Origin: Petrosia ficiformis
Lineage: Eukaryota; Porifera; Demospongiae; Haplosclerida; Petrosiidae
DNA: 64,000 bases
Direction of reading: 5' to 3'
Assembly: GCA_947044365.1 (NCBI GenBank)
Contig: OX345651.1
Location: 2,719,926-2,783,925, forward strand
Of the stretch, positions 1 to 11,187 are shown in pieces. Made by a program: the position numbers and the translations under genes. Below the pieces are notes generated by a model. The model ran no database searches. It worked only from the letters and a program-made list of their open reading frames with translations, and was not told where the DNA came from. How positions within the stretch are numbered: position 1 is the first letter of the stretch; each line of letters opens with the position of its first letter.

Positions 1-288
1 CATAGTTACACAAGTAGATATACACGTAACCTAGTAAATTAGTGAAACAGTTTATGAATGTACATGTACAATGTAGATGTAATTCAATACACCTATACAT
101 TATCTGTATACTGTGTATTAATTATTCTAGTTGTAATCATTACCTTATACAGTGGAACCTCCATTTAACGGACAGTTTGGGGATTTTTACTTTATCCTTT
201 ATACAGAGGTGTCCTTTACAAGGAGGTTCTGCAGTTCAGGCACTGGTAACGCAAACTTAAGACTTTATAAGACTCAGAATTGCTTCAG

Positions 289-619
289 AGAAGATGTATT
301 AAGAAATCCACAGATGTAAAATTTATTTTTCATTATCACCAGGAAGATATTTATACTCCAGATATTGTTCACAGTGATAAACATTATTTCAACATTGTTG
401 CTACAAAACAAAGTATCATGTTATTGGATGATTATGTTCTTTCTCTCTTATGGAATCCTATAAATAATATCAACAATGAAATAGTTGGATATGCTGCACA
501 TGTCACTAATATTAGTATTGGAGCACATACAGTTACTAGTATGGACAATGTTGCATTTAGTATTCTTGTGTATGGATTTGGAATAGCTGAAGCATACTCC
601 TACACAGCAGGAAGAACAG
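289..619 (+). CDS. Partial exon, IgGFc-binding-protein-like N-terminal domain
   Basis: An open exon lies between an acceptor (TTGCTTCAG before 289) and a donor (AACAG/GTGAAA after 619). It encodes about 110 residues. The closing part reads VAFSILVYGFG followed by SYTAG, the usual end of the extracellular IgGFc-binding N-terminal domain (xxVYGFxxxxSYxYxAG), preceded by a W-N-P-I-N and a G-Y-A-A-H segment that fit the same domain. No signal peptide or start codon is visible, so this is an internal exon. The first 280 bases may belong to the same gene, but I see no exon there. The broken extracellular-domain exons downstream suggest that this may also be part of a decayed gene. The domain call is recognition by eye. 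Confidence 0.5.
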
Positions 620-1560
620 GTGAAATATGATATAGTAAAATTTTATTGAGTGATAGCTAAGTAATATCAATTATTATAATTGTTATAATTATATGTAGTA
701 TAGTAGTTCAGTTAAAAACAATGTCTGTACCTGATGCTAGCTATACCAGTGACTATATACATGTTTGTGTAGAAGTTTAAGACTGTACAAATTGGGCATG
801 TGATTGCAGTTTGCATATTATTAACTATTCATGAGGTGTGTAGTATAGTCAGTCACCTGATGTGAGAGGAGTGCAATCATAATTCTCCTTTCCCCCACTT
901 TGTGTGGGCCCACTGATTCAGAAATTGGTGGTAAGCTGAAAGTTTGCCCCATGCATTCTCAAACAGCCCTGTATGACAAAAGGGTATGCTTGATAGTTGA
1001 TTAAAAAAAGAATCCCTGAACTTCATTTCACCAATCACAACATAATTATAAGCAATGCAGGATTATAGCCAACTAATAGTTGTTATAGATGAAAACACTG
1101 CAAAGGTAAAAAGTATGATGGAAAACATAATTTTATATAATATTATAATATAATATATTTTTAAATAGTCTATATATAAAATTATATATACAGCTAATTA
1201 TAATTATAATATATATATATATATAATATAATAATTATATTTAAGAGCCTGAGTATCCAGATTGTCAGATGAGAAGGTCACCAATGATTAACAAAGACAC
1301 AAAAAAATGTGGTCGCGTTCACAATGTATTTGATATTATATCAAATACATCAATCCCATACTTTAGTCACATGCAGCTGCTACATACTATAATCAATTTT
1401 TCAGGCACTGTCGAGGCTCTCTCTCCTAAAATAGTCAGTTTGTTATAATCTCCCTGGCCCCAAACCATAGTTACCCAAGCCTTTATGCATGCCTGATGTG
1501 GGGCCCTACACCCCTGTTAATGAAATTAACCAGCAAGACACCTTTGTTCAGTTACAGATC
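620..1560. other. AT-rich non-coding stretch
   Basis: No open frame with coding character was found. The stretch contains AT/TA microsatellite-like runs around 1130-1240 and ordinary AT-rich sequence. Confidence 0.5.
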
Positions 1561-2308
1561 CAGGGGCGGATCTAGGTTATTTTGGATGGAGGGGCCAATA
1601 GCTTATTCATGAAAGGTGTGGTCAATTATGGTAACTGACACACCCATATTTGGGTGTGGTGGTGCGGTACATGGTTTACTAGGTTATCTGTTATCATTTT
1701 TATTTTTTTTACTTATAAAAAGAATGTGTCTATTCAGTCTTATCACTAGAAGCAAATTCATCTATTGTCTTGTCTTGTAATTCCCAAGCTATTACTACTC
1801 ATGTTAGTGTTGATAGAACAACCAACAAAATCTCTTCCACAATTGTATTCATCACTCTCACTATTATATATACTCACCATCTACATTGCTGCAGCTGCTA
1901 GTACTACTACTATGGCTACTAACACCGGTGGCACCACCATCACTATTTATTCTTTGACCAGTATTAAATGTTGAATTGCCATAACACATATATTAATAAG
2001 TTAGATCTTACCTCTGAATTAAACAAATTCAATTGCTTTGACATCCTTTACTATGAAAACAGACAGCTCACAGCTGGTTGTGGCTTGTAGTTTATGTAGT
2101 TTACTGTTTACGCTTGGCTTGTAGTTCATGTAGTTTACTGTTTACACTTGGCTTGTAGCTTACACATTTAATTGGTAGTGGGTTGTGCTAGAATAAAGGG
2201 CTTGGCAAAGCTATTATAATCAATGAATAATGAAAAATTAGTGCCAAAAATTTCAGGGGGGGCCAGGCCCCCCCTGCCCCCCCCCCCCCCCCCCTAAATC
2301 CGCCCCTG
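1561..2308. mobile_element. Non-autonomous hAT-type element with 8-bp target duplication
   Basis: The ends are CAGGGGCGGATCTAG at 1561 and, inverted, CTAAATCCGCCCCTG ending at 2308. Both ends are flanked by the same 8 bases TACAGATC (1553-1560 and 2309-2316), the target-site duplication size of hAT transposons. The interior holds no transposase. It has G/C homopolymer runs near 2255-2294 and a near-duplicate of GGCTTGTAGTT(C) around 2080-2160. Confidence 0.85.
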
Positions 2309-2369
2309 TACAGATCAAATTGAAATCACACCCTAAAAAAGTGTATAAGTGCTGGAGTTTTGGAGAATA

Positions 2370-2588
2370 TCACTGCAAAAATAAAATTGTTAAAATAACT
2401 AATTTATTGGTTAGTACAGTTGCAAGGAATAGAGGAAATTGTAATTTAATTGGTTGTTTAATATAATTAGTAAACTGTAACTATGGCATTAGATGTATAT
2501 GTATACTGAACAACCAACTAATTGTTAAATTCTTGCAACTGTACTAACCAATACATTTGTTATTTTAACAATTGTATTTTTGCAGTGA
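2370..2588. mobile_element. Palindromic MITE, TA target site (copy 1)
   Basis: Long inverted ends: TCACTGCAAAAATAAAATTG at the left and its complement at the right (ending TTTTTGCAGTGA), continuing through TTGGTTAGTACAGTTGCAAG and its inverse. Both ends sit next to TA, as in Tc1/mariner-derived MITEs. There is no coding capacity. Confidence 0.8.
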
Positions 2589-2646
2589 TATACTTGAGTA
2601 AAAACAGATAACCTTGTTTTATTCATCTTCAAGCTCAATCACATAA

Positions 2647-2761
2647 ATTGATTATGAATTATTTCCCTCAATGGGATTCACATTATGTGAGGTAGACAAT
2701 GGTGGATGTTGTGTTAACACTGGGGATTGTGTCTGTACTATTGATGAAACCACATGTGATG
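2647..2761 (+). pseudogene. EGF-like exon remnant
   Basis: The frame is open from 2647 and ends at a good donor (GATG/GTAAGG at 2761). It encodes a cysteine-rich string that includes CEVDNGGCCVNTGDCVC, which fits a calcium-binding-type EGF module (DNGGC...C.C). I see no acceptor in the right place and only about half an EGF repeat, so it is either a short real exon or, more likely, a remnant. It sits between two copies of the same TA-flanked MITE. Confidence 0.4.
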
Positions 2762-2886
2762 GTAAGGAGTATATATCAATATATTTCACTTGCACGTAGG
2801 TAAAGCTTTATTCTTACAAGGGACAGTACTTCCAAATGGAGGTAACTATTATGTAGCCTACATCACCATAGGATAAAAAATTACTA

Positions 2887-3279
2887 CACTGCAAAATAAA
2901 ATTGTTAAAATAACAAATTTATTGGTTAGTACAGTTGCAAGGAATAATTTCAATTGTAATTTAATTGGTCGTGTAGGTTGTTATGGATATACTGTAATTA
3001 TAATCGAATAATTGTAATATCAATATCCTTATGCTGTCTAATAGATATGCAAAGTAGAATATTTATTTTAATAGAGCCATTTTAGGTTGCCAAACCTTCT
3101 TTGTGCAACTGATGTGAGATATTAGGCATGATAGTTGATTATAATAGGTACATATATCTTTAATATAATTAGCTATGATGTTAGATGTATGTAATCCTGA
3201 ACAACCAACTAATTGTTACATCCTTGCAAATGTACTAACCAATACATTTGTTATTTTAACAATTCTATTTTTACAGTGA
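2887..3279. mobile_element. Palindromic MITE, TA target site (copy 2)
   Basis: Same terminal inverted sequence as the element at 2370-2588 (CACTGCAAAATAAAATTG and TATTTTTACAGTGA, each beside TA), in the same orientation. The internal segment is about 170 bp longer. Confidence 0.75.
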
Positions 3280-3345
3280 TATAAAAAGATTCTTTTGCAC
3301 CTCTGAAATATCATAAACTCAGTTAGGTGCACGATATTATATTTA

Positions 3346-3977
3346 AAGTTATAGACCAGTTTATAACTTCCCAGTTTCACAGACACTGTAACTAAGGTAA
3401 TAAAATCATGCATGGAAAATTGTGTAGGCAGGTTGTTACAGTTATAAACAGTTATAGAATGCACATGCAGTCTATTTTACTGAAATATAATCCCATGCAC
3501 TCGGATGTGCCGCCCTCACTGCTAGGGATTATATTCCAGTAGTAGACCTCAAGCGTATTCAATAAGTCAGTAGAATAGACCATGTGTGCATTCTATAAAA
3601 CAGCCATCCACTTCACTTCAAACACTTGCCTTGGTACTTTCCGGCAACTAACAAAAGGATAATGTTGATGTCTATGGCTTTCCTTTATGCATCCAAACAA
3701 GTTATAGAAGCCTGCACTGTTAAAACGTTATGAAGCTTAGTTAAAGTGTGGGTGTTGCCCTGGAACTTTCAAATGCTGTGTAGGATTCTTAGTGCCTCAG
3801 CTCTCCAGCAAAAGAAGTTACAGTCTTTAATCTTGTAAAATTTAAGAGTTATTGAGTTAAGAACAAAGGTTTCTGTAACGCCTCTCCCACACAATTTTCC
3901 AATTCACGCATACGCAATACTATTACCTTAGTTACAGCGTCTGCGAAACTGGGAAGTTATAAACCGGTCTATAACTT
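3346..3977. mobile_element. Foldback element with about 55-bp inverted ends
   Basis: AAGTTATAGACCAGTTTATA at the left is matched by its inverse ending at 3977. The similarity continues inward through the segments reading AACTTCCCAGTTTC and GTAACTAAGGTAATA. A second, smaller inverted sequence (a TATAATCCC...GGGATTATA pair, 3485-3535) lies inside. No protein is encoded; the open frame on the - strand here is a by-product. Confidence 0.7.
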
Positions 3978-4603
3978 CCAATATTTGAAATATAAGACAT
4001 ATAACATAATAATAGACTATAAACTTTAAAAAAAATTTTAGTTAATTAAGTTTGAGATAATTCAATAAAAAGATAAAGTCAATAAGTTTTATAAGTATAA
4101 TAACATCAATTGGAGTCAAAGTGAATATGATATCTTCGTTCGGAACATGACTCTCTTAATTAAGTATAAAATTGCTGAATATAAATAATAAAGAAAATGA
4201 GAGATGACATCTTAACCAACTCATAACATTATTATACGGCTGATTTCTTTTGTTTGTTTAGACTCAACTTATATGGTGCATAACAGAGCAACATTATATT
4301 GCATACATCTTGTGAGACCCCTTTGGAGAATATATACATCCTTCTCCAACCATGAGAATCAAATTCAGAAGGGCCAGCACTTAATATAGATAATTACATG
4401 CAGCTTGTACTAACAAATTCCTTTTTGCAGTGGTATACTTGTTATAATTATATAATATTTATATATACACAACAATCTTCCACATAATTAACTTGTTCTC
4501 ACTCTATCCTCAAATCCACAGCTAATTCTTCATATCCAACAGGTGTGCATGTTCATATTATAGGTATAAATACACTATAAATTACTACCTTCTTTATTAA
4601 CAG

Positions 4604-4773
4604 AACTGGCATCCATGTTTTGTACATCACATTGTAACACACAACTCACAGACGCTCAGTATAATCTTTGCTGAGACTTTGCAAACTATGGGAATTTTAT
4701 ACGAGTGACTAACGAGAATGGAGACACAGCATATCTTGTATGTCCACTTGTACCACCAGATTGGTGCACTTAA
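4604..4773 (+). pseudogene. Broken copy of the 5' exon of the fibrinogen-like gene family
   Basis: After an acceptor (TTTATTAACAG) the frame reads FCTSHCNTQLTDAQYNLC, a stop, then a segment ending CPLVPPDWCT and another stop. This parallels residues of the intact gene at 18483-19553 (YCISDCNSEG...ELMCCDPVNMGR...CPSSIPDWCR). The second Cys of the C-C pair has become TGA. It is therefore a decayed paralogous exon. Confidence 0.65.
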
Positions 4774-5217
4774 TTGTCTGGTGATTTTTCTGCACAAGGA
4801 TTAAATCTGGAATGAAACTGAAATTTACTGATACTACTGACATTTAAGTTCCCATCGTTGTCATAAATATTATTGTTGATCTTTGTTTATTCCCTTAAAG
4901 TTTGCATTACATACATGGAAAATCATTAACTCCATGTTTTAAGTAACTATAATTTCAATACTATAGCAATAAATTTTCATATTAATTATATAATTTTAAA
5001 AGTTATTTTTCTTATATTTTCTTACGTGATTGCAAAGCCATGCAATTGATTAAAATATTTTCTTCTGTCTCTGATTAAAAAGGTGTTTTGTTTAAAAAGG
5101 CATTTTGTGATTCAATTCACCTTTTCATTTTTAGAATTGAACATAAACATTGGATTGGTATGACTTTGAGTAAAAATATCCAGTTGAATAATGCATCATA
5201 CATAATTCAACCATATT

Positions 5218-5577
5218 TTGTATTTCAATGGTGACTGTAAACTTAATGAACGACAACGAACTGGAGATTCCTGTAATTGGGATCTTGTTACTCCCAGTGC
5301 ATCATCAAACCCAGACACTGTTTATATCCAGTCACCAAAACATTCCTGTGACTCAAATAGACGGTATTATAACAAACTATACTGTGTATACAACATTAGC
5401 TTACCTGCTTGTAATACTACTGGCAATGGAGGTGTAAGAATATTGTTTAATGGAGATCATATTGATATTGTTGATAACAGTCTATGTAGAGATTATGTAC
5501 AGATTGTGGATAGCATAGGAAAAAAATGTGGAGAATACATTGATTACACACAGTATCCTAGTAATATTCTTCTTTGA
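5218..5577 (+). CDS. CUB-like domain exon (possible remnant)
   Basis: An open frame of about 118 residues carries C-N-W-D near the start, then an LYCVYNISLPAC segment, VRILFNGDHIDIV and CRDYVQIVDSIGKKCGE. This is the Cys-spaced beta-sandwich pattern of a CUB domain (C...C.Y.I......I.l.F....C..DyvqI.D). No convincing initiator or splice acceptor is present, and the frame stops just after the domain, so completeness is doubtful. It is followed 100 bp later by a scrap of the fibrinogen-like family, suggesting that both once belonged to extracellular multidomain genes here. Confidence 0.45.
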   Translation: MYFNGDCKLNERQRTGDSCNWDLVTPSASSNPDTVYIQSPKHSCDSNRRYYNKLYCVYNISLPACNTTGNGGVRILFNGDHIDIVDNSLCRDYVQIVDSIGKKCGEYIDYTQYPSNILL

Positions 5578-5682
5578 CACAACACAAAAGGACATAGAAT
5601 TTCAACATTAATTAAGCCATTATTGATTGTCATCTTTGTATTATAGAATTCAGCAATTTCTATTAATATTGCTTGAATCTTT

Positions 5683-5800
5683 TGTCTTCTAATGATCCAT
5701 TATGGGATAGACAAAAGTTTAATGATCTTAATATGTCTTGGTATATCAAGACACTGAATGAGAGAGTTAGTGAAGGTGTGTGGATGCAATTATGATGATT
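5683..5800 (+). pseudogene. C-terminal scrap of the fibrinogen-like gene family
   Basis: The DNA closely parallels the region of the intact gene that encodes NDPLWDGQQC...MPWFVKTLNETVS (19345-19460). The Cys-rich centre has been deleted and the frame is lost. A better preserved copy of the same segment is at 24522-24725. Confidence 0.65.
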
Positions 5801-6690
5801 ATTCTGGAAACAACTTACATAACGTGATGTAATGCAAAGTTTCTTCATGAAACCGAAACAGTTTGCATATAATTATGTATAAAATCTCATCCCACCCTTA
5901 CAACTGATTGTAAACTACCTACGAAGAATGTTAACCATGTATTGACTATACAAAATTAGACACAATTAGTAAAAATTGATCCATGAACACCAGTATTTCA
6001 TCTATATTTGACGTGTCTTCTTCATTAATCATGCACTTTTTATTGGAATTCTGCCTCATTGTTATAATTAGGTTAATTTGAATTATAACTGACAAATCAG
6101 TTTTGACATTAGTATTTTTCCCTTTAATTACAGGACAATAATAATGTGTTCAGATTACTGAAGCCACTAGCATAAGTATTTCATTGATTATTATACATAA
6201 TATTAATATTCAAGAGCAATTGAACTTTCTTTTATTATTTAAATTGAAATCAATAAACATGACAGTAAAAACAACTATTTTTTTACGTTTATTACTTGTT
6301 GTTTTCTCTTTCTTTTTCTTAACATGCACCACATGAAACATATGTGAATGCAGACTTGCATATTCAGCAATACTAATCAGCATATCATTGGAATCAAGTG
6401 AGTATGCAGGATTGGCTACTAAGCAAATCCAGACTCAGCATAAGTCTGCATGTGGACACTTTCAGGATACTACTGTTATGCAGTTACTGCATAATCAGTA
6501 CACATATTAGTGAATACTCTCTGCATTTTCACAACATTCATTTGGTATGCATATAGGTATACCTATCCTTTGAATTCTATATAATTATTAATAATTATTA
6601 TTATTAATTAATGTGTAATTAAATTTGAATCATAAAATTTAATATTATGCAAAAGAGACCAAAGAAACTAAATAAATAATTATTATTGTT
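5801..6690. other. AT-rich intergenic sequence
   Basis: No coding or repeat structure was recognised. Confidence 0.4.
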
Positions 6691-9600
6691 TTAGTCTGAA
6701 AAAGAATCTGAGTTGTAATCAAGTTCATCGATATCATCAGTACTATAGCTAGTGCTGGTACTAGTACTGCCGGATTCTTGAGATAGTACTTGAGTGTCTG
6801 TACCCGTTGTAGCAGTTGGATCTTCATCCACAGAAATGAACGCAGTGGGGCAATCAGTTGGCGGTGGTCTCTTTGAAGGTGATCCTGCTCTCCGAATTTT
6901 TGCTTCTACCCACTTGGACTTCCTCTTTTTTTCATGACGAACATCCAACTTATGGAAAAATGAATTTAAACCTAACCAAGGAACGAAAAAAGGAAAATAA
7001 ATTAAAATGATGAATAATATGGTATCCTAAAGCCAGGATTTCATAATAATTAATTAATAACTACAGCTATATGTACATTTACATATTTATTATTATAGTA
7101 TATAAGATATCATTGTAGAGAAACAAAAATTACAAGAAAATGTGCAGCACATAAAAATAATTATGCATTATTTAAACAAAATAGTTTTACTGCGGCCCAT
7201 ATAGACAAAGAATCCACACGGACAGTACATGGGTATAAATATGGTGAAACAAGAAGGTAATTCACATTAAAATGAGTACGATATATACGTACAACATACT
7301 GACAGATACATGAGCAACATATATAACACAATGACAACTATGGTAGAAAGTAATTCACAATTTCATATTACACTGACAGATACCTGTGTAAGATATCCAC
7401 AAAGCATAACGTGAACGACAACTAAATATGACAAAAATAATTCACATTACACTGACAGATACCTGAGTAAGATATCCACAAAGCATAACGTGAACGACAA
7501 CTAAATATGACAAAAATAATTCACATTACACTGACAGACACCTGAGTGAGATATCCACAAAGCATAACGTGAACAACGACAACTAAATATGACAAGTATT
7601 ATTCACATTACACTGACAGATACCTGAGTAAGATATCCACAAAGCATAACGTAAACAACGACAACTAAATATGACAAATATTATTCACATTACACTGACA
7701 GACACCTGAGTGAGATATCCACAAAGCATAACGTGAACAACGACAACTAAATATGACAAGTATTATTCACATTACACTGACAGATACCTGAGTAAGATAT
7801 CCACAAAGCATAACGTGAACAACGACAACTAAATATGACAAATATTATTCACATTACACTGACAGATACCTGAGTAAGATATCCACAAAGCATAACGTGA
7901 ACAACGACAACTAAATATGACAAAAATAATTCACATTACACTGACAGATACCTGAGTAAGATATCCACAAAGCATAACGTGAACAACGACAACTAAATAT
8001 GACAAATATTATTCACATTACACTGACAGATACCTGAGTAAGATATCCACAAAGCATAACGTGAACAACGACAACTAAATATGACAAATATTATTCACAT
8101 TACACTGACAGATACCTGAGTAAGATATCCACAAAGCATAACGTGAACAACGACAACTAAATATGACAAAAATAATTCACATTACACTGACAGATACCTG
8201 AGTGAGATATCCACAAAGCATAACGTGAACAACGACAACTAAATATGACAAATATTATTCACATTACACTGACAGATACCTGAGTAAGATATCCACAAAG
8301 CATAACGTGAACAACGACAACTAAATATAACAAAAACAATTCACATTACACTGACAGATACCTGAGTAAGATATCCACAAAGCATAACGTGAACAACGAC
8401 AACTAAATATGACAAATATTATTCACATTACACTGACAGATACCTGAGTAAGATATCCACAAAGCATAACGTGAACAACGACAACTAAATATGACAAATA
8501 TTATTCACATTACACTGACAGATACCTGAGTAAGATATCCACAAAGCATAACGTGAACAACGACAACTAAATATGACAAAAATAATTCACATTACACTGA
8601 CAGATACCTGAGTAAGATATCCACAAAGCATAACGTGAACAACGACAACTAAATATGACAAATATTATTCACATTACACTGACAGATACCTGAGTAAGAT
8701 ATCCACAAAGCATAACGTGAACAACGACAACTAAATATGACAAATATTATTCACATTACACTGACAGATACCTGAGTAAGATATCCACAAAGCATAACGT
8801 GAACAACGACAACTAAATATGACAAAAATAATTCACATTACACTGACAGATACCTGAGTGAGATATCCACAAAGCATAACGTGAACAACGACAACTAAAT
8901 ATGACAAATATTATTCACATTACACTGACAGATACCTGAGTAAGATATCCACAAAGCATAACGTGAACAACGACAACTAAATATGACAAAAACAATTCAC
9001 ATTACACTGACAGATACCTGAGTAAGATATCCACAAAGCATAACGTGAACAACGACAACTAAATATGACAAATATTATTCACATTACACTGACAGATACC
9101 TGAGTAAGATATCCACAAAGCATAACATGAACAACGACAACTAAATATGACAAATATTATTCACATTACACTGACAGATACCTGAGTAAGATATCCACAA
9201 AGCATAACGTGAACGACAACTAAATATGACAAAAACAATTCACATTACACTGACAGACACCTGAGTGAGATATCCACAAAGCATAACGTGAACAACGACA
9301 ACTAAATATGACAAGTATTATCACATTACACTGACAGATACCTGAGTAAGATATCCACAAAGCATAACGTGAACAACGACAACTAAATATGACAAATATT
9401 ATTCACATTACACTGACAGATACCTGAGTAAGATATCCACAAACCATAACGTGAACAACGACACAGTGACAGAAAGACATTTCACAGTGTGTATACTGAC
9501 AAATTAGAGAGAAAAAAGAAGTGATCATAGTCTGCTCACTTTGTGAACGCCACGGCAGTGAATGCGTAACAATAACATTTTCATCTTCATGATCGCTCTC

Positions 9601-11104
9601 ATCAGTCATAAAATCGACAGTAACTTTCTTCCAAACTGGTTGTTCAGAGGACTTGACATAACTTCCTCTACTATCAAAGAGCTATTGTAAAAGAGATAGA
9701 AAGCACATTTGAAGTCATTGATCTAGTTATCATTATCCTTACTCGGTGACGGCGGGCACATCCTCTCCTGTCCTTCTTCCTTTTCTTAACTATATCTAAT
9801 TGTGCTTCAGCTGCTGATAACTCTCTGTAGGAGCGCTTTTGTGTTTCAAAGTGGCGATGAATTGCACCTATAATTGTATTTAATACTTTGTCTTGGAAAT
9901 TAAAGAACTTACGATGAAGATCATGAGCATTATAACTGAACTCTTTCATTTCCTTCTTTATTTCGTCAAATATCCTTTTGTTATTTACGTGGTCAGCCCT
10001 ATTGAATAGAAGCAATTAAGAGGATGTATTAACCCAAAAGCACAGAATATTTTACTTGCCAAGTTAATTATATTTATTACAGTCACAAGCTAAGTCTATC
10101 TGAACATATTGGTTAAGTACATTCAAAATATACACTTAAGTACAGTATACTTATTGCACTTGTACCTTTCATCGAAATCAAATTCTTTGTCCAGTACAGA
10201 GTAGCAAGATTTAACTTTTTCCTACAAAAATATAAATCACATAACTTATACACACTATGTAGTAAATCACAGTGAACATAACTTCTTTAAAATTTTGGTT
10301 ATATATTTCATAGATGTGGAGGAATTTTACTATATAGAGTATAAATGCACTTCACATACCATAATTATAGTACTATAAGTCTCATTAGCAATCCCAGTAT
10401 AAAGTCATCAACCACAAGTGTAATATCAGTTTCTTATAATATAGTAACTCAACAAATAGATTTAATAAACCAAAGAATTTATACAACAAGAGAACATATG
10501 GATAAACAACATAAGGTCCATTTATAGTAACAATCAAGTGATATTAATTTACACCTAAAGTACAAGTAATCAAATGGTACACAGCTCTGCATCAGTGGTG
10601 ATATGCCACAACAAGATATCACTGTAAAATTAATTATCTGAATGCAATTTGTCAGTTTTACTACAATTACAATAATAGAGTTGTAGCCAGTAATCTCAAC
10701 TTCATATTCTTACAATAAATTTCCAGATGCTAACTACATTATAGTTTTAGTTCACTAGTTGAATTACAAGATATCTGGGACTTATATGGTATGCCAATCA
10801 TTACTGCATCTATGTCTCATGCAACAATAACCGTATATCTTACCAACATATCCTTCACAACTTTTTTGCTTTTTTTACAACCAGCGTTGTGGTCAATTGC
10901 TTGTGATTTCTCCAATGTTTCAACTTTATCTGTCAGAACATTAATTTGACTGGCTTGATTGTCCAGTTTATCCAAGATGGACTCTAAAATCCTCTGTTGG
11001 TTATTCAGCAACTGCTTAGATGAAATTTCAGGCGAAATTGGAGTTGAAGAAGATAAAGAAGAAGAACGTCGAGGAGTAGTTGAAACATAGCATCTACCAG
11101 ACAT
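6691..11104 (-). CDS. Five-exon gene divergent from the transposase; C14orf93-like coiled-coil protein
   Basis: Exons (- strand): 11104-10844, 10221-10166, 9998-9743, 9681-9540 and 6971-6691. All borders are GT..AG and all phases join, giving about 331 residues. The N-terminus is Ser-rich (RRSSSLSSSTPISPE), followed by a heptad-rich coiled coil (LLNNQQRILESILDKL...VETLEKSQ). The centre has a basic RKKDRRGCARRHR patch. Then come a V-D-F-M-T-D-E-S-D acidic turn, PWRSQS joined to LNSFFHKLD, a basic stretch, RPPPTDCP, and an acidic Ser/Thr tail. The MTDES...WRS...LD...RPPP order resembles the uncharacterised C14orf93-like proteins multiplied in cnidarian and sponge genomes; this resemblance is from memory. 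Its ATG lies 83 bp from the transposase ATG on the other strand, suggesting a shared promoter and an accessory gene of the same transposon. Intron 4 contains a large minisatellite. Confidence 0.6.
7258..9470. repeat. Minisatellite, 79-82 bp unit, higher-order period 656 bp
   Basis: About 26-27 head-to-tail copies of a unit containing CACTGACAGATACCTGAGTA, GATATCCACAAAGCATAACG and CGACAACTAAATATGACAAA. Units are 79 bp (GTGAACGACAAC) or 82 bp (GTGAACAACGACAAC) long. Linker variants (AAAATAA, AATATTA, AACAA) and a GAGTGAG variant recur with a 656-bp period: GTGAG at 8202 and 8858, and the CAAAAACAA linker at 8331 and 8987. The copies decay at both edges. The array fills intron 4 of the - strand gene. 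Confidence 0.95.
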
Positions 11105-11187
11105 GGTGATTTCAAGATTTCCCGCTCAGTATATTATGGGCGTGCGCACTGCTACCAAAAATTATAGATCTACGTACTCGATTATAC
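11105..11187. promoter_or_regulatory. Putative bidirectional promoter of the transposon
   Basis: Only 83 bp separate the ATG codons of the two divergent genes. The segment is richer in G+C than its surroundings (GGGCGTGCGCACTGC). Promoter function is inferred from spacing alone. Confidence 0.4.

Noticed and set aside
7258..9470. CRISPR-like array of regular repeats
   Set aside because: Whole units repeat without unique spacers and the sequence is eukaryotic with introns; it is a minisatellite.
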